DNA of 64,000 nt from NCBI GenBank assembly GCA_003254925.1, contig QANZ01022661.1, forward strand, positions 81,704 to 145,703. The letters are read 5' to 3'. The notes under the pieces are model-generated. The model was not told the origin of the DNA, did not search any database, and worked only from the letters and a program-made list of their open reading frames with translations. Shown piece after piece: positions 51,401 to 64,000 of this stretch. The position numbers and the translations under genes were made by a program. Numbering within the stretch: the stretch's first letter is position 1; the number at the start of each line of letters is the position of its first letter. The DNA comes from Chamaecrista fasciculata. Taxonomy: Eukaryota; Streptophyta; Magnoliopsida; Fabales; Fabaceae.

Positions 51401-53149
51401 TCACAGATTCAGCACCGCCATTGATTTGGTTAAGCATGAAGAAGCATCCAGTTCATGAGTAGTAACGTTATTCCTTGATATATGGCTCCAGTTTGCCTGA
51501 TCAGACACATCACATACAGTGAAGAAATCTAACACCTGACCAAATATTTTGAACATTTCAACCCCAAAAATGAGGTTTTTGTTTGCCACAAAAACTGCAT
51601 TCCAGTCCATTGGGGCATCTGGATGCACCGAGACTTCAGTCCAGGAGAGATACATGAGATCTAATTCCCATAATTTTCTGACAGCCTTGTTTCGTCGTCC
51701 GATTTGACCATCCCCTTCACACCAGGACACAGAAAGCATGAAAAGCCTGCCGTTAGAAGCTACAAGTTTAGGGTAGTATTCATGTACGCGAGGTGGGGAT
51801 GGAGATGTTTCAATTGCAATCCAGAAACCTCGTTCTATGTTATATGCTGCAAGCTTGTCAGTCTCAGAATAAACATAGAACATGCCACCACAAACAACTC
51901 CAGAACAAACAACACCAAAATCTAAAGGCAATCTCTGGATTTCAGTCCATTTATTTGACACAGAATCATAGATTTCTCCAGAATCCAGAGGCTCGTCCCA
52001 AGATCCCTGGCCTCCTACAGCTATCAACACAAATCTTTTGCTACCCTTTGAGCTTGAATGATCACTTCTTTGTCTAGTGACCTTGTATGATTTCCGGCTG
52101 TTAAAAGATGAAGCCTCATTCTCATTGAAAGTAGTTCTGCACTGACGTCTCATGGAGAGCTTATGAGGATCCTCATAGACATCTGAAACCCCACCAATCC
52201 TTGATCTTGGAAAACGCCTCTCCTGCCAACTTTGATGACCGTGACTAGATGAAAAATCTGAACTGACCTCAAAGACTCCTAGTATAGGAAGTGATCTAGC
52301 GTATTTCATAGATGACATCTTGCGCCAGGATTGTGTCAAGGGACTAAACATTAACACCCCTTTGTGTGTCTTAAAAGAGCTCCTATCCACCTTCCCAAAG
52401 TTTGTCAAGCTAGAACATCCTCCAACAATGAATATATCATCCAGTATACTTGCAACAGAGAACATGAACCTTCCCTTGAGAAAATTAGCATCTATCTTAT
52501 GCCATTGATTTAGAGACACGTCCAATGCATGTATCTCTCCAGAGCAAAGACCATCTTTAACAGCACCAAACAAAAATAGCCAAGGATTTTGATACGAACC
52601 CTCCCTTCTCATTTGAAGGAATCTTGGGGTGGTAGTCAAGGATCTCCATTTTTTGCACACAAGGCGAGCATTCATGAGACTTGTCAGCGGGAGCCGAACC
52701 AAACACATTTCAAGAATGTCATCTGGAAGAAAAACATTCATTCTACTGTTGCCTATTGACTCTTCAAGTCCTGAATTCTTTCTGTTGTGTTTCCTCCAAA
52801 ACCTCTCCTTCATTCCATATGAGAAGCAATCTACAGCAGTTTCTTCAGGACCACAAATTGGTTTGTATAACTTTCCTTCTTCACTGGCACTAGATCTCCT
52901 TCTACCGCTCGAGTCCCCAAATTCATCACTGGTGTCAGCACCTACCTTGCAGCCCCCACCTCGACTGTAAAGAGTAAGGCATCTTAAAGAAACTCCCTTT
53001 CCAGTATCATCTCCTTCTCCTTCCCCTCCCCCTTTGTTATTTCTTTTTCTCAACTTCTGGCTGACACTCCTCACAAGACGCTTTGACACGCTCAAACTCT
53101 CAAAATCTTGAGGAAGAGATTCATCAACCTCCAATCTATCAGAAAACAT
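51401..53149 (-). CDS. F-box/kelch-repeat protein (At5g42350-like), single coding exon
   Basis: 582 aa from the first in-frame ATG (53149); the same frame is open to 53224 but has no ATG there. F-box/kelch proteins are substrate adaptors of SCF ubiquitin ligases; the targets of this one are unknown. After a Ser/Lys-rich N-terminal third comes an F-box of about 40 aa (FLPDDILEMCLVRLPLTSLMNARLVCKKWRSL), then kelch blades (IFVASILDDIFIVGG, VLIAVGGQGSWDEPLDSGEIYD..WTEIQRLP, GGMFYVYSETDKLAAYNIERGFW, LFMLSVSWCEGD). Length and order match the Arabidopsis At5g42350/At5g42360 pair as I recall it. A leader intron (about 53870-53248) is likely, and an upstream ORF begins at the first base of exon 2. Confidence 0.88.
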   Translation of the reverse strand: MFSDRLEVDESLPQDFESLSVSKRLVRSVSQKLRKRNNKGGGEGEGDDTGKGVSLRCLTLYSRGGGCKVGADTSDEFGDSSGRRRSSASEEGKLYKPICGPEETAVDCFSYGMKERFWRKHNRKNSGLEESIGNSRMNVFLPDDILEMCLVRLPLTSLMNARLVCKKWRSLTTTPRFLQMRREGSYQNPWLFLFGAVKDGLCSGEIHALDVSLNQWHKIDANFLKGRFMFSVASILDDIFIVGGCSSLTNFGKVDRSSFKTHKGVLMFSPLTQSWRKMSSMKYARSLPILGVFEVSSDFSSSHGHQSWQERRFPRSRIGGVSDVYEDPHKLSMRRQCRTTFNENEASSFNSRKSYKVTRQRSDHSSSKGSKRFVLIAVGGQGSWDEPLDSGEIYDSVSNKWTEIQRLPLDFGVVCSGVVCGGMFYVYSETDKLAAYNIERGFWIAIETSPSPPRVHEYYPKLVASNGRLFMLSVSWCEGDGQIGRRNKAVRKLWELDLMYLSWTEVSVHPDAPMDWNAVFVANKNLIFGVEMFKIFGQVLDFFTVCDVSDQANWSHISRNNVTTHELDASSCLTKSMAVLNL

Positions 53150-53199
53150 TATGCTCACTAATGATGTACCAGAAAAAGCACAAGCCCCATCATTATCTT

Positions 53200-53247
53200 T
53201 TAATTTGCATTTAGGCTTGCACACAAGCTCCCCATACTACGACTCAT
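53200..53247 (-). promoter_or_regulatory. Upstream ORF in the F-box/kelch leader
   Basis: A 15-residue frame (MSRSMGSLCASLNAN, stop at 53200) starts exactly at the inferred splice acceptor TTAG|ATG of the leader intron, 51 bp upstream of the main ATG and in a different frame. It could lower translation of the F-box protein. It depends on the leader intron being real. Confidence 0.4.
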
Positions 53248-53249
53248 CT

Positions 53250-55656
53250 AAGGAAAGAAAATACAAGTTAGACTAGAGAAGCGTCAAAGGGTAGAAACAA
53301 AACATGCAGCAGATTTGCCAAGAATAATAGCAACGGTATTTCTTTTAAATCCATTGCCATGCTATAGATTATCCATGTTCCAACAATCCAAGGTCCATCC
53401 AGATTCATCAACAGCACAACAGGTAACAAAAATATGTAGCAAAATTCAATCAGCGTGACTATGAAAAGAAGAAAAAGAACGAAAAACTAGGTAACGCTGC
53501 AAACAAAACAGAATCTCCCAATAATATCAATCAATGAAAGGCGGTGGCTGAAAAAGTTAGTAATCAGCGTTAATCATGGAAAGATGCTCTCGTGCATTCA
53601 AACAGCTACTAGAAATGAGTCACAAATTCGACCAAAAATAAAATAATTTATTAACAGTGACTGATCGTGAAACCCAGGGAACAGATGTACATAACGACAA
53701 ATCAAAGAAATAATTTTGAAAAACATAAATGAACAGTTTCTGAATAGAGTGGTCAGTTTCAGAATTGAATGTAGAAGGCATTAATATCATGTCGAAACTT
53801 GCATTCGCATAGTAAACACATCTCTGTAACGGATGAAACTGAGCCCCAAAAGAAGAAGAAGAAAACTTACATTGGGAAAAACAGAAGTCGCAATGAAGAA
53901 TCGAGGAGGAGGGGTACATGAGAAATCAAGGTGGATTGAATCTGAGATGAGAGAAAGAGAGATCTTCGATAAATTAACAAAACCTCAACTTTTTTTTCCT
54001 TTGCTTAAAATCTATGGTAATAAACAACAAATTTGGGGTTTGGTTGGTCGGGACTGGAATTTAGTAAAGCGACTCAAAGCACTGATTAAAAAGCGACCCA
54101 TCAGCTTCAGGCTTCTTCGCCCTCCATCATCATCCTCCTCTATGCCCCTTTCTCTTTCGCATTTCCTTATTCCCTATCTTTCCTTTACTTTTTCGCCTTT
54201 TGTTTTTTGTTTTTTGGTAACGATTCATTCCTCTTTTTTATTTTTTTATTTTTATTTTTTTTCCTAAATTAAAAGCAGAGTCCAACGGATGCCATTGTAT
54301 GATTTTTAACATGAACTGCACCGTATGATTTGTTTCACGGATCTCGAGGTGGAGCCTCGTTACTTCTAGTGTGGGGTCGAGTGTCAGAGGAGGGTCCCAC
54401 TACCACAGTCATAGGCTTCATTCCATAAATCAAGAGCATCAAAATGAATAATAATAATTAAAAAAAAATAAAACAAAAAGACTTACTTTTGTACCGTACA
54501 ATATTTATGCATTATATCATCATAATTAAAAATGTGATCATAAGAATATTACATATTTACATTGTCTTTTAACAGAAACACGGGGTGGATTTGTCGGCAA
54601 TTGAAAATGAATAACAAGGAGGACAGGAGTTGAACGTGCATATATGGCTTGTGGTTATTTTAATTTTCTGTGTTTCTGGATCTGTGTCAGCGATTGTTTT
54701 GAGGGTGAAGAATTAAGAATGGTGATGATATTAATTATTAAGACCTTTTAAATTTGTTATCTACCGTATTAAATACTGTTGTGTATTGTCAAAGCTATTA
54801 CAGTTAGTAAGGAGTTAATTGCTCAAGATCGAAGAATTTGTTAGTATGCTTCTTGATTTTGATGAGTTCAAAAACTCAACCAAACTCATAATTCTCTTGC
54901 TAGGAGTTAAAATAGTGTTCCTTGTTGATTTGTGGTGTTGAAGATGGGTAAGAACTAACAAGCAACAAGGCACTGCGATTTGCCTTACGATGAGAGAAGG
55001 ATATTGGAGTTTCCCTGTAGTGAGTGACTTGACTCTTGAGTGGGAAATGGTCCATGGTTGATCGAAAATTACATGTCAAAGTATATTTTTAGTCTCATAT
55101 CTTTTCCTCATATCTTAATTTGGTCTTCTATATTTTTGTTATAGTTTTGATTTCATATTTTTTTCTTATATCTCAATTTAGTCCTGTATCTTTTTCGATT
55201 GCAGATTTGGTTTCATATATTTTGGTTAGATTGTAAAATTAGTTTTGTATTTTTGTGAAAAGTTCCATATTGTAATGACTAATGGTAAAAATTTTTGTAA
55301 AAAAATGCGACGGAATCTGCAAAAAATAAAAAAGACATGGGATTAGTTTTGTGTAATTAAAAGATGTGAGACTAAAAGTATAACAAAAAAATATACAGAA
55401 CTAATTTGAAACCTGAGCAAAAAAATATAGGACCAAAAGTGCAGTTTGGCCAAGATTATTATAAATTGGTAGGCATAATAAAGCCGGGATAGTGAGAGTG
55501 CATGGGAAGTGGATGTGAAGTAAAATGATATGAATAAAAGAGAGAAGAAACAAAAAGGAAAGAGAGCATGATGGTGATCCCCTCTCTATAATAGTCTATA
55601 CATCATGACATGAAAAGATATATAGAGATTAGATAGAAGGAAGTAATGTAAGTAAA
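53250..55656. other. F-box upstream region, spacer and GAPB 3' flank
   Basis: 53250-53870 is probably the leader intron and 53871 to about 54130 the first leader exon of the F-box gene (donor CCAAT|GTAAGT). A T-rich and CT-rich stretch at 54130-54260 may be its core promoter. 55076-55451 is a TIR element. The remaining sequence shows no gene. Confidence 0.5.
55076..55451. repeat. TIR element of the CAAAGT...TTTTGGTCC pattern
   Basis: Left end TCAAAGTATATTTTTAGTCTC is mirrored by ...GACCAAAAGTGCAGTTTGGCCA, with inner 'tttggtc' and 'gaccaa' runs in opposite orientation. Resembles the element at 5112-5476 closely in layout. About 375 bp, non-coding. Confidence 0.5.
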
Positions 55657-57924
<2,268 letters not shown>

Positions 57925-57975
57925 GGCTGGCTTTGGCTGCAACAAATAGTGAAAACCTCTCAAATATAACTGCTT

Positions 57976-57984
57976 CTATATATA
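57976..57984 (-). promoter_or_regulatory. Candidate TATA box of GAPB
   Basis: TATATATAG on the minus strand, about 52 bp upstream of the ATG, which implies a very short leader. A GATAAG (I-box type) motif is at 58138-58143. I-boxes are common in light-regulated promoters, but a single match is weak evidence. Confidence 0.4.
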
Positions 57985-58251
57985 CACAACGCAACACTAA
58001 ACAAACCTCAATTGCATTATATTCTTTTTCCTCCTCTCCTTTCCTCTCCTTTCCTTTCCTTTGATCAATAAACTCAAAACTATGGTTGCAGCTCACTTGG
58101 GGGAATGAGTGGTGAATAACTCGTATCAACCTCTATCAGATAAGATTACGTTTTTGGACAATAAAAGGTCTTCCTCACTGTTACTCACAATGTCAGCCAC
58201 AGATTATCCACCCTTTATTTATTTATTTTAAAATAAATTTTCCAATACTGC

Positions 58252-58288
<37 letters not shown>

Positions 58289-59667
58289 GCAAATATATCC
58301 CCCACAGGCCACGATACTCTAGCTCCCACACCCACAAATTTTGGGAGACTACGAACGAAGCCTTCCCTCGTCAGATTATTTTCTGGATGATATGCAGTTT
58401 CGAATCATGACGACAGGAAGCTAAATTAAAGATCAGAAAAGCACAGCCACAGCGAGTCTTTCATGACACTCAAATTCATGTATAATAAACTATTAAATAT
58501 AAAATGGTATTTCACTGATGATATTTTTTTTTTGGTAGAGTCACTGATTATATTACTATAACCATACTTATACATTGTATTTAAATGTTGATTTAATTTT
58601 TATAAAAGAATAGATATGGTCATATTATATAATTACTCCGCTATGATCGAGATTCATAATAAATTTGAGTTCATTAAATTATTTCTCACGGAGCTCAGGT
58701 GCCAAAATGAAATTAAAATTGCAAAAAATGACAATTTGTTTAGCTGGTAACGGAAATAGTATTGACTATTGAGATGATATTTTAATAGATGGTTTCGTAG
58801 TTTAATGCAAGATACATATGGAACTCTAATTTATCTTTTTTAAAAAAGAAATATAGTTTCTTAAAAATAATAATGTAATTTTTCTCCTAATCATCCCCTC
58901 TATATTTATTTATTCCAAATAAGACAGCAGCGAAAGTCGAGAAAAATTCATGACTAGTAGTTTATAAATATCTATCATTCTTTGTGGAGAAAGAATGATG
59001 GTTAAAAACTGTTTTATTCAAGAAATGGTGTGACTCTGGAACCGATTACTAATCCACTTTCTTCACCTTTACGCTAATCAAACGAACGGGTGTGACTTCA
59101 AGTCACAAATAATTAGTTGAAAAAAATGTAACACTTTATTTAGTTGTTAAATGGAAAAGCTTATAAACAGGATTTCCATTCCCCGAATCCGAAGGGAAGA
59201 TAAATTTAGCACCGTAAATACGTGACTACAACATCTACATAGCATACTAGTATGGATATCATTCCAGCCGTGACACTCCAAATTCCAGACTGATATTACT
59301 CACTGTTCATAGAAATCATTAATCGCCAAATATTTGAACAACATAAACCGGGAATATAAAACTCGGGGAAATATCGGGGTCATGATCATGACAGCCTCTA
59401 CTAAAATGACCCAGCTGATACAACAGAAAGCAGTCATGCTACCTGAATAAATCTCAAACATTGAGCAAGACTACAGGCATGCAAAAAGGACAAAGATTAT
59501 ATACCATACTAGAAGCTGTATAGAAAGAAAACCGCTATATTTATTACTGATAAGAAAGCAAAGGATATTACAAGAAATTTCAGATATGTGTCTTTAGAGA
59601 AAAGTATCTTCTAGGAAACAGTGTGATAACCAAATGTACCACAGCATAGCAGCAGCAGTCTCATCTC
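57985..59667. other. GAPB promoter side and spacer; microsatellite
   Basis: Contains an (AAT)n microsatellite at 58251-58288 and otherwise AT-rich sequence with no exon chain. The last 150-200 bases are probably the 3' untranslated region of the next minus-strand gene. Confidence 0.5.
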
Positions 59668-62545
59668 TCATGTAGCAGCTTCAATTTCATCTGATTTCAC
59701 AGCAACTCCATTTGGGGCCTCCTCTGACCGAAGCTGAGAAGAAACATCATCTATGGCAGAATTCAGTTGTGCAATTTTTTCAGCCAGTACTTTCCGAGTT
59801 TTCTGTAAAGTAAATTAAATCATGTAAGTCAATGGAAGGAAAGATCTGTAATAATACAAGAGCCACTTAGTAGCAATAACTTGCAAAGTTTCATGAGCAG
59901 AATATAGGTATGTAATATAATATTTTGCAAACAAAATTTAAATTTAAGAGTTAATTTGTCGATAAAAGGTGCAAGTTTTCAGATGACAGTCACTATCAAA
60001 TTAATGAATAATGCTAGAGGATAGGAATTTAAATTTAATAACTTTGCACCCTTGCATGATACAACCAGGACAGGTACCCTTTACAATCTCAGATTTCGGA
60101 CAAATATGAAGGATGATATCAAGAAACCAGTAACTTCTCACCTCTAAAGCCTTTTCTTCATCATATATGAATTTTGGTAATTTTCTCATGAACTCCTTTC
60201 TGTCAGCTCCAGCTAGTGCTTTGCTGATCTGTGAGTTAAAATAGAAAATAACACTCACGCAGGTTAAATAATAATAACCAGCTTTGCAGCGCAACTACTT
60301 TAGAATAAAATGACTTGAGATTTTTAAAGATTTATAGAGCCATTATATTATATTAATATTGCAGATCATTGTTCTCTACTGACTAATGCTAGTAACAGGG
60401 AAAAGATATGCAGGCATTTGTATTGATTCCTTAATTTGTAACACATCAGGTGGCATCCCATTCCATACTGACATTTAGCAGTTGAACAAGTATCCTCACA
60501 GTAACAAATACAACCTGAGGTGCATAGACACAGCCAAGTGTGCCAACTATGAGTCCTCCCAAGATAAAACCCCCAACAAAGATGCTAGCACTGCTAGGCC
60601 TTCCATCATCACTGTAATTACAGAACAAGCAGTGACACGGATTAATTTTACCAAAAACATTCCAAACCACCATAGTTATTAGTATTTGAGGTAGAATGTT
60701 ACTTTTGTTCATTCTCTATTTTTTTAATCCTTAGGTTGTGCTGAAAATTTGATTGCGCCATGTCCTTTCAGATATAACGCCCAAGGGGTAAAGTATTCAC
60801 GATCAATTTACCATTTATTTATCAATATTAAATGTACAAATTTAAGCCACATATCAACCACATGATCCATTGTTCAACATTAATTAATTTAAATTTCTTT
60901 ACCATTTTTTCAATCTTTTTCCAATTCCTATGAACTAACAAACATCATATATTTCTCAACTCCAAGTTCACTGATACTGATGCATCCGGGAATGAAAGAT
61001 GAAACCTAAGAAATATAGACAAAGGAGATATGTCCACCAAACTATAAAATATTTAATATTCAAATGTTATTTGCAGTTTCATTCCATGTCTAATACACGT
61101 GTTAGATTCATTCTGGATTTTATTTGACTCCACTTCTTAAGTACCAACACTTGTTAGGTTGAGACACAATGATGAATAGCCCCAAAGTGCTGAACCAACA
61201 CAGTCAAAGCAAAGCCACAAACACAGCTATTCATACATTATTACTTTGGTACTAATTCAGTGTACTAATGCTTAAGCCACAAAGTGCTGAACCAACATAG
61301 TCAAAGCCAAGAAAATACCTGTAAGCAGCCTGAATTTTCAATGGCCTTCTGATTGAAGAGAGTTGCAGCATCCTTCGTTGATTTAGATTCAGAGACAATC
61401 TGGTAGGTTTTATCTTCATCCCACAGTTATCCAGGTCATTTATGTGTGATGCTAGCAAAATTTTTATCCATAGCAGAAAAGTTAGCAGAGAACATGCTCT
61501 CGGGATGGAAGAAAAGATAGGTGGTAGGGGCCTAGGGGGTGAAACTGGCAAAGAGCTATACGTATGCTAAACAAATATACTTAGTACCTACAACTGACCC
61601 AATTTTCAGTTATTTAAAGAGGTAAATCTTTGTATAGAGAGCAAACAGTCACATAGTTGGTCATCCAGGATTTATAATTATGTCCATAGGATATTCAGGT
61701 GCTTTATTCAATCTAAATTATACTGAATTACTTAAAGGAACAAAGATATTGTACGCTTGAAGGATTTAAGTCGATTATGATCAGACGATGATAAAAACAA
61801 CTATTGTTGAATCTTCTATCTTTGTCACATGCTGACACACCATTTAGTGGTTTGCGGTTAACAACCCTAATAAACTTCTTGTGTGTAGACTGTAGACTTA
61901 ATAGTGACTCCAGCCTTCATTTTACACAGAAATTTGATAAAATTCGTCTTTGGATCCTTACGAACTGGCAAAAATTAGGATGGCTCGATGCCTAATCAGG
62001 TCTACTTGTGTGTCTTCTCCTATCCCAGTCTACTTTGTCTTCCATACATGAAACTAAAAAATTGGCGCTGGTTCGAAGTGCATAGACAAACAGAAAAATA
62101 GTAACAATGTGTGAAACACAGCATTTCCGATCTAATCATGTTCTTAGATTATACAGCAAAAGGCGAACAGTGTTGAACAATCTTGAGTGCTAGCCACTCG
62201 AACTAGACACATATCGTGAAACGGACTACGGAGATACCGTCAACATCTTCGAGAGGTACATCGTTTTGAAATGCATACTTCTTTTGTTCATTTACACAGA
62301 AATATCCATATTCTTACTTCTTTCAATAAAATGAGAGGAATGCTCCCGAAATAATAATTTTGATCTAGCAACTCAATCGACGAAAATAAACGAAGATAGG
62401 CATAACATTCAAGAAAGATAACTAAAAGCATTTGTAAATCGGTTAATGGACAATCCAGCAAGCGAAGATTGTGCGAGATGTTACCGAATGGCAGCTGAAC
62501 TGGAGAATTTTTAGTTATAACCACAGAACCAGAAACAGCAGCCAT
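59668..62545 (-). CDS. Small chloroplast-envelope-type protein, At1g42960-like, 5 exons
   Basis: Exons in transcript order 62545-62485, 61451-61319, 60611-60515, 60228-60142 and 59802-59668 sum to 513 nt, 170 aa, all GT-AG and in phase. It resembles Arabidopsis At1g42960, known from proteomics as a chloroplast inner-envelope protein of unknown function. The first 60 or so residues are rich in Ser, Arg and Gln and low in acids, like a transit peptide ([12 protein letters not shown]...). A glycine-rich transmembrane segment follows, [24 protein letters not shown] (about 74-97). After it come a charged stretch ([29 protein letters not shown]) and a predicted coiled-coil-like tail ([28 protein letters not shown]). 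The arrangement suggests a single-pass anchor with a soluble helical tail. The function is unknown; I do not assign one. Confidence 0.85.
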
Positions 62546-64000
62546 GGTTACCGCAAGAAGCCACGAACAGACAAGGAGGAAAGGAAATTACGATACAGAT
62601 TAGAAATTGGAGACGAAGGAAATAAGAAGCAGCTCAGATTTTTTGATGTCGATGATATCTAAGCTACAAATTGTAACAGTAGCCAGTGGGGGTAGGTACT
62701 TCGATTGCGGATATGCTCACTTTCATTGCCGTTTATTACTAAAACGGTGACGACAATCCTTTGGCTAACGTTACGACTTACGTCCAATATATATCAATTT
62801 TATACACGATATTTTGTGAAGTGTTAAATTGTCCAATGAAAAAATTGTGTTATGAAGTTATTGAGTTTCTAATGATAAACATGTAAAAATTATTTAATCA
62901 TTTTTTTTGTTTGTGAGTTTGGATTTCAATAATTTGAAGGCAGCAGATAATTATATAAATATATAATATATATATATATATATATCAATATTTGTAATTA
63001 GGTGAGATTTTTTTTTTTTGTGTGGAAATGATGATTAAACTTTTGTAAATATTGACCTGGGCCTGACTATGATTAGCTAAAAAATCTAGGGGAAGTCAAA
63101 TGAATAATTATAAAAAGATAAAATTTAATTGAAGTTAGTTAAATTTTTACTATAAACTTGTATTAACTATAAAATGACATATATCCTCTTTTTCTCTTCG
63201 CCATATCGTCATTATTCTTACAAGTGTTTTTTTTCTGGTCAAATATTCTTCTTCTTCTTTTTTTTATCAGTTTTGCCAAATATTCTTAGAAGTATCTTGT
63301 AGCAAAACTCTTTCTATAAAAAATTAGTCATGTCCCCTGGTTCTTGAGTTTAACGTTGATAGCTGCGCTTCGGCTCTTAAATATTTGTTTAGAATCTATC
63401 ATCATTATTTTTAATAAGTTTTATTTCTTTTGTTAAGCCATTCATTTTCTTCCTTGATATTGTCTTAACTTAAATAGTTCAAAAAATAAATAATTGGATT
63501 TGTAAGTATTTTTATAATTAATTGAATATAAGTTTGTAAAAAAAAAAACATATCTTATGCTTTAGTGTTTATAATTAAATTAACTTTAGAGTGAAGAAGG
63601 GGATGCATGAGATCGAGTACAAAAGGAAAGAGCCAAAGAGGACATGAATTGGTTCGCCCCCTGAGGATTGAATCAGTCAAACCATCAACGTGAGCTGAGA
63701 ATTCAGATAACATTCATATGTATATAAATATGGATGGATATGGATATGAAAGTGAATGAAGCAGGTTATGTTATTTATTGAATCAGTCAAATTCTCTGCA
63801 TTTCCTTGTCTCGATCTCCTTGTTAGTGTTTAGAGAAGATGTGAAAATAACAAACTGAACTGTATTCCATAAAAGATTAAAACGGTATACTATTTAGTCC
63901 ATAAAAAGGACTAAATAGTATACCATTTTGATCTTTCAGGGACTAAATTATACATTTCAATCTTTTAGGGACCGAATTGTTAGCTCGGTAATCTTTTAGG
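62546..64000. other. Upstream region of the envelope-protein gene and window end
   Basis: No gene recognised. A (TA)n run lies at about 62957-62986. At 63884-63924 a perfect 17-bp inverted repeat (GGTATACTATTTAGTCC, 7-nt loop) is followed by 'tcagggactaaatta' motifs; this looks like part of a fold-back element that continues past the window. Confidence 0.5.

Noticed and set aside
52629-52970. Plus-strand frames of 70-110 codons across the F-box/kelch gene
   Set aside because: Antisense shadows of a well-supported coding exon.
58251-58288. (AAT)n run as a regulatory site
   Set aside because: A simple microsatellite; no reason to infer function.

Overview
The window is plant nuclear DNA from a eudicot. 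The evidence is many short AT-rich GT-AG introns, a chloroplast GAPDH subunit B gene with its C-terminal extension, a WOX13-type homeobox gene, U-box/ARM and F-box/kelch genes, OPR (12-oxophytodienoate reductase) genes, and abundant MITEs and LTR or hAT relics. An asterid, perhaps Lamiales, would fit, but that placement is only a guess. The sequence is a draft assembly: two N blocks (4349-4583, 20224-20946) and eight single Ns, most of the latter flanked by direct duplications that look like unmerged contig ends.

Layout. 1-8.3 kb: a TANGO2/NRDE-family gene (+, 1394-3542) and a plant HMGB gene (+, 5961-7268), separated by TIR elements. 8.3-25.9 kb is the accessory part: a long-TIR element, a diverged OPR paralog (-, 10574-12426), a broken Copia element carrying a hAT relic (13429-16459), an intact-looking OPR (-, 16930-18835), a chimeric block with a WOX fragment and an OPR exon 1-2 fragment (21.6-22.6 kb), a Stowaway MITE, and the intact WOX gene (+, 24629-25849). 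27.3-37.6 kb: a 28-exon FANCJ/BRIP1-like Fe-S DEAH helicase (-). 40.8-43.2 kb: a six-exon VMA22/CCDC115-like gene (-). 45.6-49.8 kb: a PUB43/44-type U-box E3 ligase (+). 51.4-53.2 kb: an F-box/kelch gene (-). 55.7-57.9 kb: GAPB (-). 59.7-62.5 kb: a small chloroplast-envelope-type protein (-) like Arabidopsis At1g42960.

The genes are ordinary unlinked plant loci, not a co-operating cluster. Exons were placed by splice consensus plus reading-frame continuity and family resemblance recalled from memory; no alignment was run. The exon sums are all whole codons (TANGO2 303 aa, HMGB 154, OPR-B 396, WOX 239, FANCJ 1263, VMA22-like 216, PUB 814, GAPB 447, envelope protein 170), which is good internal support. 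I found no CRISPR array, operon, tRNA or rRNA gene, and no convincing undescribed system. The items most worth a second look are two GC-AG introns, the OPR/WOX rearrangement, a palindromic element split by the Copia insertion, a cysteine-rich tail on the FANCJ-like helicase, and the assembly-join duplications.
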